Shown here one piece after another: positions 8,490 to 17,204 of a stretch of DNA of 60,038 nucleotides (within the stretch, counting starts at the first letter, position 1; each line of letters begins with the position of its first letter). The translations under genes and the position numbers were made by a program. Under the pieces are notes generated by a model. That model saw nothing but the letters and a program-made list of their open reading frames with translations, had not been told where the DNA came from and made no database searches. Origin of the DNA: Luteimonas sp. FCS-9 (lineage in GTDB: Bacteria > Pseudomonadota > Gammaproteobacteria > Xanthomonadales > Xanthomonadaceae); contig NZ_LASZ01000020.1 of assembly GCF_001014645.1 (NCBI RefSeq), positions 1 through 60,038 of the forward strand, written 5' to 3'.

Positions 8490-9818
8490 GTGTCCGCCGC
8501 CCCGAAGGCGGCGACCGGCGAGTGGTTCGGCCAGCCTCCGGGACTGACCATCCTGTTCCTGACCGAGATGTGGGAGAAATTCTCCTACTTCGGCATGCGC
8601 GCGCTGCTGGTCTACTACATGACGCGGCAGCTGCTGTTCGCGCAGGAGCAGGCCTCGCTGGTCTACGGCGCCTATACCGGCCTGGCCTACCTGACACCGG
8701 TGCTGGGCGGGATGCTGGCCGACCGCTGGCTAGGCAAGCGGCGTGCGGTGCTGATCGGCGGCACGATCATGGCGCTGGGGCACTTCCTGATGGCGTTCGA
8801 AGCCTGGCTGTTCCCGGCGCTGGCCGCGATCGCGCTGGGCAACGGCCTGTTCCTGCCGACGCTGCCGGGCCAGGTCGGCGACCTCTACCGGCGCGACGAC
8901 CCGCGGCGCGGCTCGGCGTTCAACGTCTACTACGTGGGCGTCAACCTCGGGGCGTTCCTGGCGCCGCTGGTCTGCGGCACGCTGGGCGAGCTCTACGGCT
9001 GGCACGTGGGCTTTGGCGCGGCGGGCCTGGGCATGCTCGCCGGCCTGCTTGTCTACGTGCTCGGCCGGCGTCACCTGCCGCCCGAACCGGCGCGCGCACC
9101 GCGTGCGGTGGCGAGCGTTTCGCTGTGGGCGCCCGTGCATCGCCCGATACTGCGACAGTTGGCCGCGATCGCCGCGGCGGTCGTGGTGTTCCGCGCGGCC
9201 TACGAGCAGATCGGCAATTCCGTCGCGCTGTGGCTCGACGGCGGCGTGGATCGCGTCATCGGCACCGGCTTCACGGTGCCGATGACGTGGTTCTTCTCGC
9301 TCAACCCGCTGCTGGTCTTCGTCGCCACGCCCTGGCTGGTGCGCTGGTGGACCCGGCGGGCGCGCGTCGGGCGCGAGCCGCCGGCGCTGTCGAAGATGGC
9401 GACCGGTGCGCTGCTGGTCGCGGCGTCCTTCGGCCTGCTGGCCACGGTCGGCGGCGCGCCCGGGGCGCCGGCGGCGCTCGGCTGGGCGGTGCTGTTCGTG
9501 GCGCTGTTCACGTTCGGCGAGCTGTGGATCCTGCCGGTCGGCCTGGGCCTGTTCGCGCGGCTGGCCCCGGCCGGGCTCGGCGCGACGGTGATCGCGCTGT
9601 GGTTCCTGGCTGCGTTCGGCGGAAACCTGGCAGCGGGGGCCGTGGGCACGCTGTGGAGCGCGCTCGGCCCGCGTCCGTTCTTCGCGGTCATGGCGGCGGT
9701 CTGCACGGCCGCCGCCGGGTTGCTCGCGATGCTGGGGCGGTCGGACCGGGATCGCCGCGCCCGGGCCGGCGCCATCGGCACGCGAGAGGCAGCCCAGAAT
9801 TCGTCCCGATTGGGTTGA
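8490..9818 (+). CDS. Proton-dependent oligopeptide transporter (POT/PTR2 family)
   Basis: About 442 residues with roughly 12-14 membrane segments. The N-terminal motif TEMWEKFSYFGMRALLVYYM is the POT signature (ExxERFxYYG form), and FNVYYVGVNLGAFLAPL is the second family signature. POT proteins bring di- and tripeptides into the cytoplasm with protons. No ATG precedes the family start, so I chose GTG 8490, which leaves nine residues before GEWFGQP. GTG 8460, two bases after the previous stop, is the alternative. It lies directly after the second serine hydrolase, and its stop codon overlaps the -35 box before the M19 gene. Confidence 0.9.
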   Translation: MSAAPKAATGEWFGQPPGLTILFLTEMWEKFSYFGMRALLVYYMTRQLLFAQEQASLVYGAYTGLAYLTPVLGGMLADRWLGKRRAVLIGGTIMALGHFLMAFEAWLFPALAAIALGNGLFLPTLPGQVGDLYRRDDPRRGSAFNVYYVGVNLGAFLAPLVCGTLGELYGWHVGFGAAGLGMLAGLLVYVLGRRHLPPEPARAPRAVASVSLWAPVHRPILRQLAAIAAAVVVFRAAYEQIGNSVALWLDGGVDRVIGTGFTVPMTWFFSLNPLLVFVATPWLVRWWTRRARVGREPPALSKMATGALLVAASFGLLATVGGAPGAPAALGWAVLFVALFTFGELWILPVGLGLFARLAPAGLGATVIALWFLAAFGGNLAAGAVGTLWSALGPRPFFAVMAAVCTAAAGLLAMLGRSDRDRRARAGAIGTREAAQNSSRLG

Positions 9819-9853
9819 CTTTTATCCAATCAGGACAATATTTTCCAATAGGG
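9815..9853 (+). promoter_or_regulatory. Promoter with two operator-like repeats before the M19 gene
   Basis: TTGACT (9815-9820) and TATTTT (9839-9844) are 18 bases apart and make a plausible sigma-70 promoter. TCCAATCAGG (9825-9834) lies in the spacer, and a second copy, TCCAATAGGG (9844-9853), starts 19 bases later, overlapping the end of the -10 box. Two sites about two helix turns apart would suit a repressor dimer pair. The first site shares ten bases, on the other strand, with the palindrome at the XRE-cupin gene. Confidence 0.55.
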
Positions 9854-9869
9854 ATCGAAGGGGATTGCC

Positions 9870-11054
9870 ATGAACGCACCGTCTCCCATCCACCCGAGCC
9901 GCCGCCGGGCGCTGCTGGGCGCGCTGGCCGGCGGCGCAGCCGCGACGTTCGGCATTCCGATGCTCAACCTCGGGCGCCATGCGATCGCCGCCGCGCCCGA
10001 TGCGCGGTATTCGACCCGCGCCATCGACCTGGTGACCGAGGCGCTGGTCATCGACATGCTGGCGCCGCTGAAGATCGACTTCCGGCCCGAGTACCCGGCC
10101 GGCCCGCTCAGCGCCGCCGATGCGGCCGACCTGCGCGCGAGCGGCATCACCGGCTTCCACCACGCGATCGGCATCGGCGGGCCGGACGCCTACGCGCAGA
10201 CGCTGGCCTACCTCGCCGCGTGGCAGGGGTTCGTCGGACGCGGCAGTCATGCGATGACGCTGGTCGGCGAGGTCGAGGATCTCGATCGCGCCAAGGCCGA
10301 CGGCAAGGCCGCGGTGATCATGGGCGTGCAGAACGCCGAGCACTTCCGCACCGCCGACGACGTCGCGCAGTTCTACAAGTTGGGCCTGCGCTGCGCGCAG
10401 CTGACCTACAACGCGCAGAACCTGCTGGGCGCGGGCAGCACCGAGCGCGTCGACGGCGGGGTCAGCGATTTCGGCGCGGCGATCATCGCGGCGATGAACG
10501 ACGTCGGCATGCTGATCGATGTCTCGCACTGCGGCGAACGGACGACGCTCGACGCGATCGCGCTGTCGCCGCGACCGATCGCGATCACCCACGCCAACTG
10601 CAGGGGCCTGTTCGATCATCCCCGGCTCAAGTCCGACGAGGCGATCCGCCGCCTGGCGGCCAAGGGCGGGGTGATGGGCATCACCGGCGTGCGCATGTTC
10701 GTGCGCGACCGCGAGCCGACGACGATCGAGCACATGGTCGACCACATCGACCACGTCGCCCGGTTGACCGCGATCGAGCATGTCGGCATCGGCTCGGACG
10801 CCGACCTGCGCGGCTACGACGCCCTGCCGGCCGACCAGAACGCGATGCTGCGCGGCGCCTACAAGGCGAGCTACGGCTTCCGCGACCGCATCGATACCGA
10901 CGGCTTCGACCATCCGCGCAAGGTCTACGACCTGACCGAGGCGATGATCCGTCGCCGCTACACCGACGCGCACATCAAGCAGGTGCTCGGCGGCAACTTC
11001 CGCCGCCTGCTCGCGGCGACGTGGAAGCCGGTCCGGCTTCCGGCTGCTTCCTGA
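9870..11054 (+). CDS. M19 (renal dipeptidase) family protein with Tat signal
   Basis: A 394-residue protein. SRRRALLGALAGGAAATFG (residues 10-28) is a twin-arginine-type signal, so it is exported, probably folded with metal. M19 enzymes hydrolyse dipeptides and accept a D-residue at the C-terminal side. Visible family positions are E157 (VQNAEHF), H220 (IDVSHC), H241 (THANCR) and D310 (IGSDAD). The first zinc motif, normally DGHxD, is replaced by IDMLAP near residues 61-66, so one metal site is altered. Either the protein uses one zinc or it has a shifted function. It is led by its own promoter and followed by the receptor gene. Confidence 0.85.
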   Translation: MNAPSPIHPSRRRALLGALAGGAAATFGIPMLNLGRHAIAAAPDARYSTRAIDLVTEALVIDMLAPLKIDFRPEYPAGPLSAADAADLRASGITGFHHAIGIGGPDAYAQTLAYLAAWQGFVGRGSHAMTLVGEVEDLDRAKADGKAAVIMGVQNAEHFRTADDVAQFYKLGLRCAQLTYNAQNLLGAGSTERVDGGVSDFGAAIIAAMNDVGMLIDVSHCGERTTLDAIALSPRPIAITHANCRGLFDHPRLKSDEAIRRLAAKGGVMGITGVRMFVRDREPTTIEHMVDHIDHVARLTAIEHVGIGSDADLRGYDALPADQNAMLRGAYKASYGFRDRIDTDGFDHPRKVYDLTEAMIRRRYTDAHIKQVLGGNFRRLLAATWKPVRLPAAS

Positions 11055-11065
11055 CGGAGACGACG

Positions 11066-13267
11066 ATGATCCGCACCCCGACCCGTTGTACGCTGGCGGC
11101 GGCCTGTGCGCTGGCCTGCGCGACGACCTGCCCCGGCATCGCGTCCGCGCAGCAGCCGACGGACACGCCGCCCGCGGCGGAGACCGTCGAACTCGAACGC
11201 GTGATCGCGACTGCGCAAAAGCGCAGCGAGAGCATTATGGACGTGCCGATGGGCATCAGCGTGATCGGCGAGAGCCGGCTCGAATCGATCAACGCGGGCA
11301 GCCTGACCGACTATGCGGCCTACGTGCCCGGCTTCCAGGTCGACAGCGGCGGCGCGCCGGGCATCACCTCGATCGCGCTGCGCGGCATGGCGCCGCTGGG
11401 CAGCGGCGCGATCATCGGTACCTACATCGACGACAGCCCGATCAACGCCAGCGGCAACAAGCAGCGCACCGGCAGCTACGCACTCGACCTGCTGCCCTAC
11501 GACGTGGAGAGCGTGGAGATCCTGCGCGGTCCGCAGGGCACGCTGTACGGCGCGTCGGCGATGGGCGGCCTGCTCAAGTACGTCACGCGCGCGGCCGATC
11601 CCGACCATTTCGAGTTCCGTGCCGGGATGGACGTCAACCACGTGGCCTCGGCTGGCGACCTCGGCACGGGCGTGCGGATGGCCGCGAACGTGCCGTTGAG
11701 CGAAGGTCGCGCCGGCATGCGGGTGAGCTTCGCGCGGCAGGCGACGCCGGGGTATGTCGACGAGGCCGGCCTTGGCCTGGACGACACCAACGACGTCGAG
11801 CAGCTGGCCGCGCGCCTGGCCTTCACGTTCAACCTCTCGGAGGCCGTGCAACTGCGGCTGCAGGGCCTGTGGCAGAAGGTCGATGCCGATTCGGTGGCCG
11901 AGGTCGGCCTCGACCCGGCAACCTTGCGGCCCGAGCGCGGCCTGCTGGACGGCAGTGCCGCGTTGCTGCAGCCCTATCGCAACGCGATCGATTTCTACTC
12001 GGCCACGCTGGACTGGGATCTGGGGTGGGCCGATGTGGTGTCGGCCAGCTCGTTCGTGTCCACCCGGCTGGCGGTCACCCAGGATGCCTCGCCGTCCTAC
12101 GGCGTTGCCTGGCCGCTGTTCGGCGCCAGCGCCGGCACGGCGGCGTTCGATCTGGACCTGGAGAACCGCAAGTTCACCCAGGAGATCCGCCTGACCTCGA
12201 AGACCGGCGACCGGCTGGACTGGCTGGTCGGCGCGTTCTACACCGACGAGGACAACGACAACGCGCAGTCGGTGCTCGGCTGGGACGGCGACGGCGACGC
12301 GCTGCCGTTCAATCCGGCCGCCGTCATCGCACTGCCCAATACCTACGAGGAGACGGCGGCGTTCGCCGACGTGACCTGGAAGCTGTCGCCGCGCTTCGAC
12401 GTGTCCGGCGGCGCACGCGTGGCCCGCAACACGCAGTGGTACAACCAGCTCACGACCGGTGCCTTGGTCGGCGAGGCCGACGAGGTCGGCGATTCGAACG
12501 AGACGGTGCGGACCTGGAAGCTCGCCTCGCGCTGGCATCTCGATCCCGACGCGATGCTCTACGCGCGCGTGGCCACCGGCTACCGCGCCGGCGGGCCGAA
12601 TCTGGCGCTGCCCGGCGTTCCGTCGATGGTGGCGTCGGATACCTCGCGCAACTACGAACTCGGCTTCAAGACCCAGTTCTGGCAGCGGCGGGCGATGCTC
12701 GACGTCGCGCTGTTCCGCATCGACTGGTCCGGCCTGCAGGTCGGCGCGGTCACCGACACCGGACTCAACTACCTCGACAACGCCGGCGACGCGCGCAGCG
12801 AAGGCGCCGAACTGAGCTTCCTGCTGCAGGCGGCGCAAGGGCTGACCTGGGGCGTCAACGCGGCGTACACCGATTCGGCGATCGGCGACCAGGTGCCGGC
12901 GGAGAGTGGATTGACGCCGGGCGGCCGGATGCCGCTGACGCCGCGGCGAAGCTGGTCGACGACCCTCGACTACGACTTCGACGTGACCGCCGGCTGGCGC
13001 GGCAAGGTGGGCGGGGGGTATCGCTACACCGGCGACCGTACCGGGCTCAACGGCTATCCGATCGAGGCATACGAGTCGGTCGACCTGCATGCCGAGCTCA
13101 GCAACATGACCTGGACCTGGCGGCTGTACGTGCGCAACGCCACCGACGAGCAGAGCTACCTGTCGATCAGCGAATGGCCGAGCGCGCTGACCGGCGAGGT
13201 CGCGCAGCTGCGCGGCGTGCCGCTGCAACCGCGCACGATCGGCGTGTCGTTCGACTATCGCTTCTGA
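11066..13267 (+). CDS. TonB-dependent outer-membrane receptor
   Basis: A 733-residue protein. The ATG at 11066 has GGAGA upstream and starts a signal peptide ending near AQQP. The N-terminal plug (ERVIATAQKRSESIMDVPMGISVIG, then ILRGPQGTLYGASAMGG) is typical of TonB-dependent receptors. The remainder is rich in alternating beta-strand patterns and ends in Phe, as outer-membrane barrels do. It starts 11 bases after the M19 gene, so the two are co-transcribed. In this setting its ligand is probably a peptide or muropeptide fragment, not a siderophore, but that is inferred from neighbours only. Confidence 0.92.
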   Translation: MIRTPTRCTLAAACALACATTCPGIASAQQPTDTPPAAETVELERVIATAQKRSESIMDVPMGISVIGESRLESINAGSLTDYAAYVPGFQVDSGGAPGITSIALRGMAPLGSGAIIGTYIDDSPINASGNKQRTGSYALDLLPYDVESVEILRGPQGTLYGASAMGGLLKYVTRAADPDHFEFRAGMDVNHVASAGDLGTGVRMAANVPLSEGRAGMRVSFARQATPGYVDEAGLGLDDTNDVEQLAARLAFTFNLSEAVQLRLQGLWQKVDADSVAEVGLDPATLRPERGLLDGSAALLQPYRNAIDFYSATLDWDLGWADVVSASSFVSTRLAVTQDASPSYGVAWPLFGASAGTAAFDLDLENRKFTQEIRLTSKTGDRLDWLVGAFYTDEDNDNAQSVLGWDGDGDALPFNPAAVIALPNTYEETAAFADVTWKLSPRFDVSGGARVARNTQWYNQLTTGALVGEADEVGDSNETVRTWKLASRWHLDPDAMLYARVATGYRAGGPNLALPGVPSMVASDTSRNYELGFKTQFWQRRAMLDVALFRIDWSGLQVGAVTDTGLNYLDNAGDARSEGAELSFLLQAAQGLTWGVNAAYTDSAIGDQVPAESGLTPGGRMPLTPRRSWSTTLDYDFDVTAGWRGKVGGGYRYTGDRTGLNGYPIEAYESVDLHAELSNMTWTWRLYVRNATDEQSYLSISEWPSALTGEVAQLRGVPLQPRTIGVSFDYRF

Positions 13268-13315
13268 TCCCCGCGCGGTCCCGCGCCGCGCCCCTCAACG
13301 CAGACCGCCTCCCCG

Positions 13316-14353
13316 ATGACCCGAACGTCCCACGACGACGCCGGCGCGTTGCCGCGCCCCTACCTGCTGTTCCTGGGCGACGTCACCGTGCCCGGCTACG
13401 CCAAGACCGCGTTCGGGCTGCGCGACTGGGCACCCGAGGCCTGCATCGGCGAATGGCGGCTGCCCGGCTGCACCGTCGGCACCGGACTGCCGCAGTGCGA
13501 CCCGGCGCAGGCCGTGGCGGCCGGTGCGCGGGCCCTGGTGATCGGCGTGGCGACGCCGGCCGGGCGCATTCCCGAGGCCTGGCTGCCGAGCCTGGTCGCG
13601 GCGCTGGCGGCGGGGCTGGACCTGGTCAGCGGCATGCACACCCGGCTGTCGGACATCCCGGCGCTGCGCGAGGCGGCTGAACGATTCGGCCGGCGACTGC
13701 ACGACATCCGCGTGCCGCCGCGCGGCCTGCCGGTCGCGACCGGACGCAAGCGCAGCGGCCGGCGCCTGCTCACGGTCGGCACGGACTGCGCGCTCGGCAA
13801 GAAATACGCCGCGCTGGCGCTCGCGGCCGCGTTCCGTGAGCGCGGCCTCGACGCGCACCTGCGCGCCACTGGCCAGACCGGCATCCTGATCGCCGGGCAG
13901 GGCATCCCGATGGACGCGGTGGTCGCCGACTTCGCGGCCGGTGCCGCCGAGCTGCTGAGCCCGGACGCCGCCGACGGCCACTGGGACGTGATCGAGGGCC
14001 AGGGCTCGCTGTTCCATCCCGCCTATGCCGGGGTGACCCTCGGCCTGCTGCACGGCAGCCAGCCCGACGTCTTCGTGGTCTGCCACGCGCACGGCCGCAC
14101 GCACATGCTCGGCTACGAGGACTACCCGATGCCGTCCATCGAGGCCGTCGTCGAGGCGACCCTGCTGCTGGGCCGGCGCACGAACCCCGCGATCCGCTGC
14201 GCGGGGGTGAGCCTGAATACCGGCGTGCTCCCCGCATCGGCCGCCGGCGAGGCCTGCGAGTCGCTGGCCCGGACACTCGGTCTGCCGGTCGCCGATCCGA
14301 TGCGCCGCGACGTCACCGGCTTCGACCGGCTCGTCGACGCCTGCCTGGACTGA
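13316..14353 (+). CDS. DUF1611 protein (D-glutamate N-acetyltransferase-like, DgcN family)
   Basis: A 345-residue protein. GTDCALGKKYAAL (residues 155-167) is the P-loop-like signature of DUF1611, and RATGQTGILIAG followed by IPMDAVVADFAAGAAE are further family motifs. A member from marine bacteria, DgcN, was reported to acetylate D-glutamate and to work with an enolase-superfamily racemase, DgcA. Here the protein is the last gene of a cluster that also holds an enolase-superfamily epimerase, which fits D-Glu use. The start lies 48 bases after the receptor stop. The exact reaction here is inferred. Confidence 0.8.
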   Translation: MTRTSHDDAGALPRPYLLFLGDVTVPGYAKTAFGLRDWAPEACIGEWRLPGCTVGTGLPQCDPAQAVAAGARALVIGVATPAGRIPEAWLPSLVAALAAGLDLVSGMHTRLSDIPALREAAERFGRRLHDIRVPPRGLPVATGRKRSGRRLLTVGTDCALGKKYAALALAAAFRERGLDAHLRATGQTGILIAGQGIPMDAVVADFAAGAAELLSPDAADGHWDVIEGQGSLFHPAYAGVTLGLLHGSQPDVFVVCHAHGRTHMLGYEDYPMPSIEAVVEATLLLGRRTNPAIRCAGVSLNTGVLPASAAGEACESLARTLGLPVADPMRRDVTGFDRLVDACLD

Positions 14354-14376
14354 ACCGGGCGGCCGGACGCGCGGCC

Positions 14377-15273
14377 TCAGTCGATCGCGATCCCGGCCAG
14401 GCGCTGCAGGGCCTCGGCATAGCGCGCGCGGGTGCGCTCGACGACCTCGGGCGGCAGCCGCGGGCCCGGCGCGGTCTTGTCCCAGTCCAGCGTCTCGAGG
14501 TAGTCGCGCACGATCTGCTTGTCGTAGCTGGGCGGGCTGATGCCGACCCGGTACTCGTCGGCGGGCCAGTAACGCGACGAATCGGGCGTGAGCATCTCGT
14601 CCATCACGTACAGGCGGCCGTCGGCATCGGTGCCGAACTCGAACTTGGTGTCGGCCAGGATGATGCCGCGCTCGGCGGCATGCGCGGCGGCGTGCGCGTA
14701 CAGGCGCAGGGTCGCGTCGCGGACCTGTTCGGCGAGATCGGCGCCGATGCTGCGCACCATCGTGTCGAAGTCGATGTTCTCGTCGTGGTCGCCGACCGCG
14801 GCCTTCGTCGACGGGGTGAAGATCGGCTGCGGCAGGCGCTCGGCCTGGCGCAGGTCGCCGGGCAGGGCGATGCCGCTGACGCGGCCGGTGCGCTGGTAGT
14901 CCTTCCAGCCGCTGCCGATCAGGTAGCCGCGGGCGATGGCCTCGACCGGCACCGGCTTGAGCTTCTTGGTCACCACCGCGCGCTGCGCATAGAGCGCGGG
15001 ATCGACCCCCGCAGGCAGGACGCTGGCCACGTCGATGCCGGTCAGGTGGTTGGGCATCAGCGCCGCGGTCTGCTCGAACCAGAAATTGCTGATCTGGCAC
15101 AGCATCTCGCCCTTGCCGGGGATCGGGTCGGGCAGCACGACGTCGAACGCGCTCAGGCGGTCGGTGGCGACGATCAGCAGCCGCTCCTCGCCGAGCTCGA
15201 ACACATCGCGGACCTTGCCGCGATGGCGCAGGTGGAGGCCGGGCAGGTTCGCTTCGAGCAGGGTCGTCGACAC
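14377..15273 (-). CDS. purC: Phosphoribosylaminoimidazole-succinocarboxamide synthase
   Basis: A 298-residue SAICAR synthase of purine synthesis, joining aspartate to CAIR with [26 protein letters not shown] near the N-terminus is the nucleotide-binding signature, and DTKFEFG and [13 protein letters not shown] are the later conserved motifs. The length fits the long (about 300-residue) form. I chose GTG 15273 because the resulting [13 protein letters not shown] matches the usual start of Xanthomonad PurC; the reading frame stays open upstream but shows no family sequence. The gene converges with DUF1611. Confidence 0.93.
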   Translation of the reverse strand: MSTTLLEANLPGLHLRHRGKVRDVFELGEERLLIVATDRLSAFDVVLPDPIPGKGEMLCQISNFWFEQTAALMPNHLTGIDVASVLPAGVDPALYAQRAVVTKKLKPVPVEAIARGYLIGSGWKDYQRTGRVSGIALPGDLRQAERLPQPIFTPSTKAAVGDHDENIDFDTMVRSIGADLAEQVRDATLRLYAHAAAHAAERGIILADTKFEFGTDADGRLYVMDEMLTPDSSRYWPADEYRVGISPPSYDKQIVRDYLETLDWDKTAPGPRLPPEVVERTRARYAEALQRLAGIAID

Positions 15274-15387
15274 AGGGGTGGTCCGGGTTGCGTCGCAAAA
15301 CGGTCGGCAAGTGTAGTGCGAACGCGGCCGCGGTGCAGGGGGCGCCCAGGACGGCCGCAGCGGCGTCGAACCGCTACACTGCCGGGC

Positions 15388-15732
15388 ATGCAACGCTGGT
15401 ACGGAAAACTGCTGGGCTTCATCGCCGGATGGCTGCTGCTGCGCCACCCGGCGGGCGGGCTGATCGGGCTGATCGTCGGGCATGCGTTCGATGCCGGCTG
15501 GCTGGCTCCGCGGGCGCAGAAGGACCATGCGGTGTTCGGGCTGGCGCCCGACGCGTCGCAGGACCAGATCGACCAGGCCTACCGCCGGCTGATCTCGCAG
15601 TACCACCCCGACCGGGTCGCCGGCGCCGCGCCGGAACTGCGGGCGCAGGCCGAGGCGCGCGCCGCGGAGCTCAATGCCGCCTACGATCGCCTACGTCGCG
15701 GCCGCGACGGCCGGAAGCGGCCACGGCGCTGA
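15388..15732 (+). CDS. Small membrane-anchored J-domain protein
   Basis: A 114-residue protein. The N-terminal hydrophobic part ([28 protein letters not shown]) resembles the membrane anchor of DjlA. A J domain fills residues about 48-105, with the HPD tripeptide intact in [10 protein letters not shown], so it can stimulate a DnaK-type ATPase. The TerB-like middle domain of DjlA is missing, so it is much shorter than DjlA. It is divergent from purC. The client is unknown. Confidence 0.85.
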   Translation: MQRWYGKLLGFIAGWLLLRHPAGGLIGLIVGHAFDAGWLAPRAQKDHAVFGLAPDASQDQIDQAYRRLISQYHPDRVAGAAPELRAQAEARAAELNAAYDRLRRGRDGRKRPRR

Positions 15733-15900
15733 GGCGCGCGGCGCACACGCATCGTCGGTGCGCAACGGCCGAGCCGTCCTCAGCTCGGGCTCCGGGCCCG
15801 GACGCCGGTGCCCGGCGAACCGCTGGGGCGGCGTGCGCTGCCGCGTAGAATGGCGGCCTGCGGCGCCCGCCGCGCCCTCCCGTCGCTCCCGGAACCGTCC

Positions 15901-16584
15901 ATGCAGCCCGCCGTCATCGCGCCTTCGATCCTGTCCGCCAACTTCGCCCGGCTCGGCGAGGAGGTCGATGCCGTGCTCGCCGCCGGTGCCGACTGGGTGC
16001 ACTTCGACGTGATGGACAACCACTACGTCCCGAACCTGACGATCGGGCCGCTGGTGTGCGAGGCCCTGCGCAAGCACGGCGTAACCGCGCCGATCGACGT
16101 GCACCTGATGGTCGAGCCGGTCGACCGCATCGTGCCGGACTTCGCCCGCGCCGGCGCGACGCTGATCAGCTTCCATCCCGAGGCCAGCCGCCACGTCCAC
16201 CGCACGATCCAGCTGATCCGCGCCGAGGGCTGCCAGGCCGGCCTGGTGCTGAACCCGGCGACCCCGGTCGAGGCGCTCGACTACGTGCTCGAGGACCTGG
16301 ACATGGTGCTGCTGATGTCGGTCAATCCCGGTTTCGGCGGCCAGGCGTTCATTCCCTCGACGCTCGACAAGCTGCGCCGCGTGCGCGAGCGCATCGACGC
16401 CACCGGCAAGCCGATCCGGCTGGAGATCGACGGGGGCGTGAAGCCCGACAACATCGGCGCGATCGCCGCCGCCGGCGCCGACACCTTCGTCGCCGGCTCG
16501 GCGATCTTCGGCCAGCCCGACTACCGCGCCGTCGTCGAGGCGATGCGCGCGCAGATCGCCCGCGCCGGCGACCTGTCGGCCTGA
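15901..16584 (+). CDS. rpe: Ribulose-phosphate 3-epimerase
   Basis: A 227-residue TIM-barrel enzyme interconverting ribulose-5-phosphate and xylulose-5-phosphate. Family motifs are all present: [51 protein letters not shown] and [10 protein letters not shown]. The metal ligands H, D, H, D fall in these motifs. The start at 15901 gives MQPAVIAPS, the usual N-terminus; an upstream in-frame ATG at 15808 adds unrelated residues. In many Xanthomonads rpe lies near trpE, as here. Confidence 0.96.
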   Translation: MQPAVIAPSILSANFARLGEEVDAVLAAGADWVHFDVMDNHYVPNLTIGPLVCEALRKHGVTAPIDVHLMVEPVDRIVPDFARAGATLISFHPEASRHVHRTIQLIRAEGCQAGLVLNPATPVEALDYVLEDLDMVLLMSVNPGFGGQAFIPSTLDKLRRVRERIDATGKPIRLEIDGGVKPDNIGAIAAAGADTFVAGSAIFGQPDYRAVVEAMRAQIARAGDLSA

Positions 16585-17204
16585 GCGAAGCGCCGCGCGG
16601 CCGGCCTCATCCCGGGCTTGGGTCACGTCGATCTCGCTGAAAGAAGCGGCTCTTGACCCGAGTCAGGGTAGTTCTGCTCCTGCTTCCGTTTCTCGATCAC
16701 GGCGTTCGGCTCTGCTCTGGAAGTCGCATTGACCCTGTGCGATGTCGCCCGCTTTCCGGCCCGCCATCGCATCCGTGTCCAGCGCCTGCCGGGTGCCGTG
16801 ACCACCAAGCGGATATCGGGCCGCGACTGGGCGCGGTACCCGGCAGGCGCCCACGACGGACCACCGGTGGCCGCGTCGAGCGCGCCATGGATGGCGTGCG
16901 CCCGAGTCAGGACAGGATGTCCTGCCGAGGGAAGAGCGGCTACCGGCCGACAGGCGGCTGTCCATCCGAAGAAGAATCCACGCATGGAAATGCGCCAAGA
17001 AGAAAGGCCGCATCCTGCGATGCGGCCTTCCGGAAGATTGGAGGCTGATCCTGCCTCCGCCCGTCGTCCCTGCTATGGCCTTCCATGCTCCGCGCGTCCG
17101 ATGACAGCGTGATGACGCCTGCCTTCGCGTGGCCGTGAGGGCCGCTTAACGGAGCGCGCGGCGCGCTCCGCTACGCTGCGCCACCTTCCCCACGTATCGC
17201 CCCC
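16585..17204. other. Gene-poor stretch between rpe and the lipid kinase gene
   Basis: I see no convincing gene in these 620 bases. Open frames exist on both strands but have no recognisable motif, no good ribosome site and lie in overlapping frames. The stretch contains CAGGACAGGATGTCCTG near 16911-16924, a hairpin followed by a T-rich tail on the minus strand (17006-17033), and a strong G+C hairpin GGAGCGCG-CGG-CGCGCTCC at 17151-17169 just before the lipid kinase gene. Confidence 0.6.
17000..17085 (-). ncRNA. Candidate small RNA ending in an intrinsic terminator
   Basis: Read on the minus strand, the sequence first forms a stem GGAGGC-aggatca-GCCTCC (about 17040-17060) and then AAGGCCGCATC-gcag-GATGCGGCCTT (about 17006-17033), followed by TTCTTCTT. 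The second element looks like a rho-independent terminator, yet no minus-strand gene lies upstream of it: the next gene (17205) reads the other way. A short untranslated RNA would explain it. The start is unknown and the 3' end is approximate. Confidence 0.3.

Noticed and set aside
16623..17112. Open frames of about 110-130 codons in both directions between rpe and the lipid kinase gene
   Set aside because: No motifs, overlapping in several frames, no convincing ribosome sites; kept as a gene-poor stretch.
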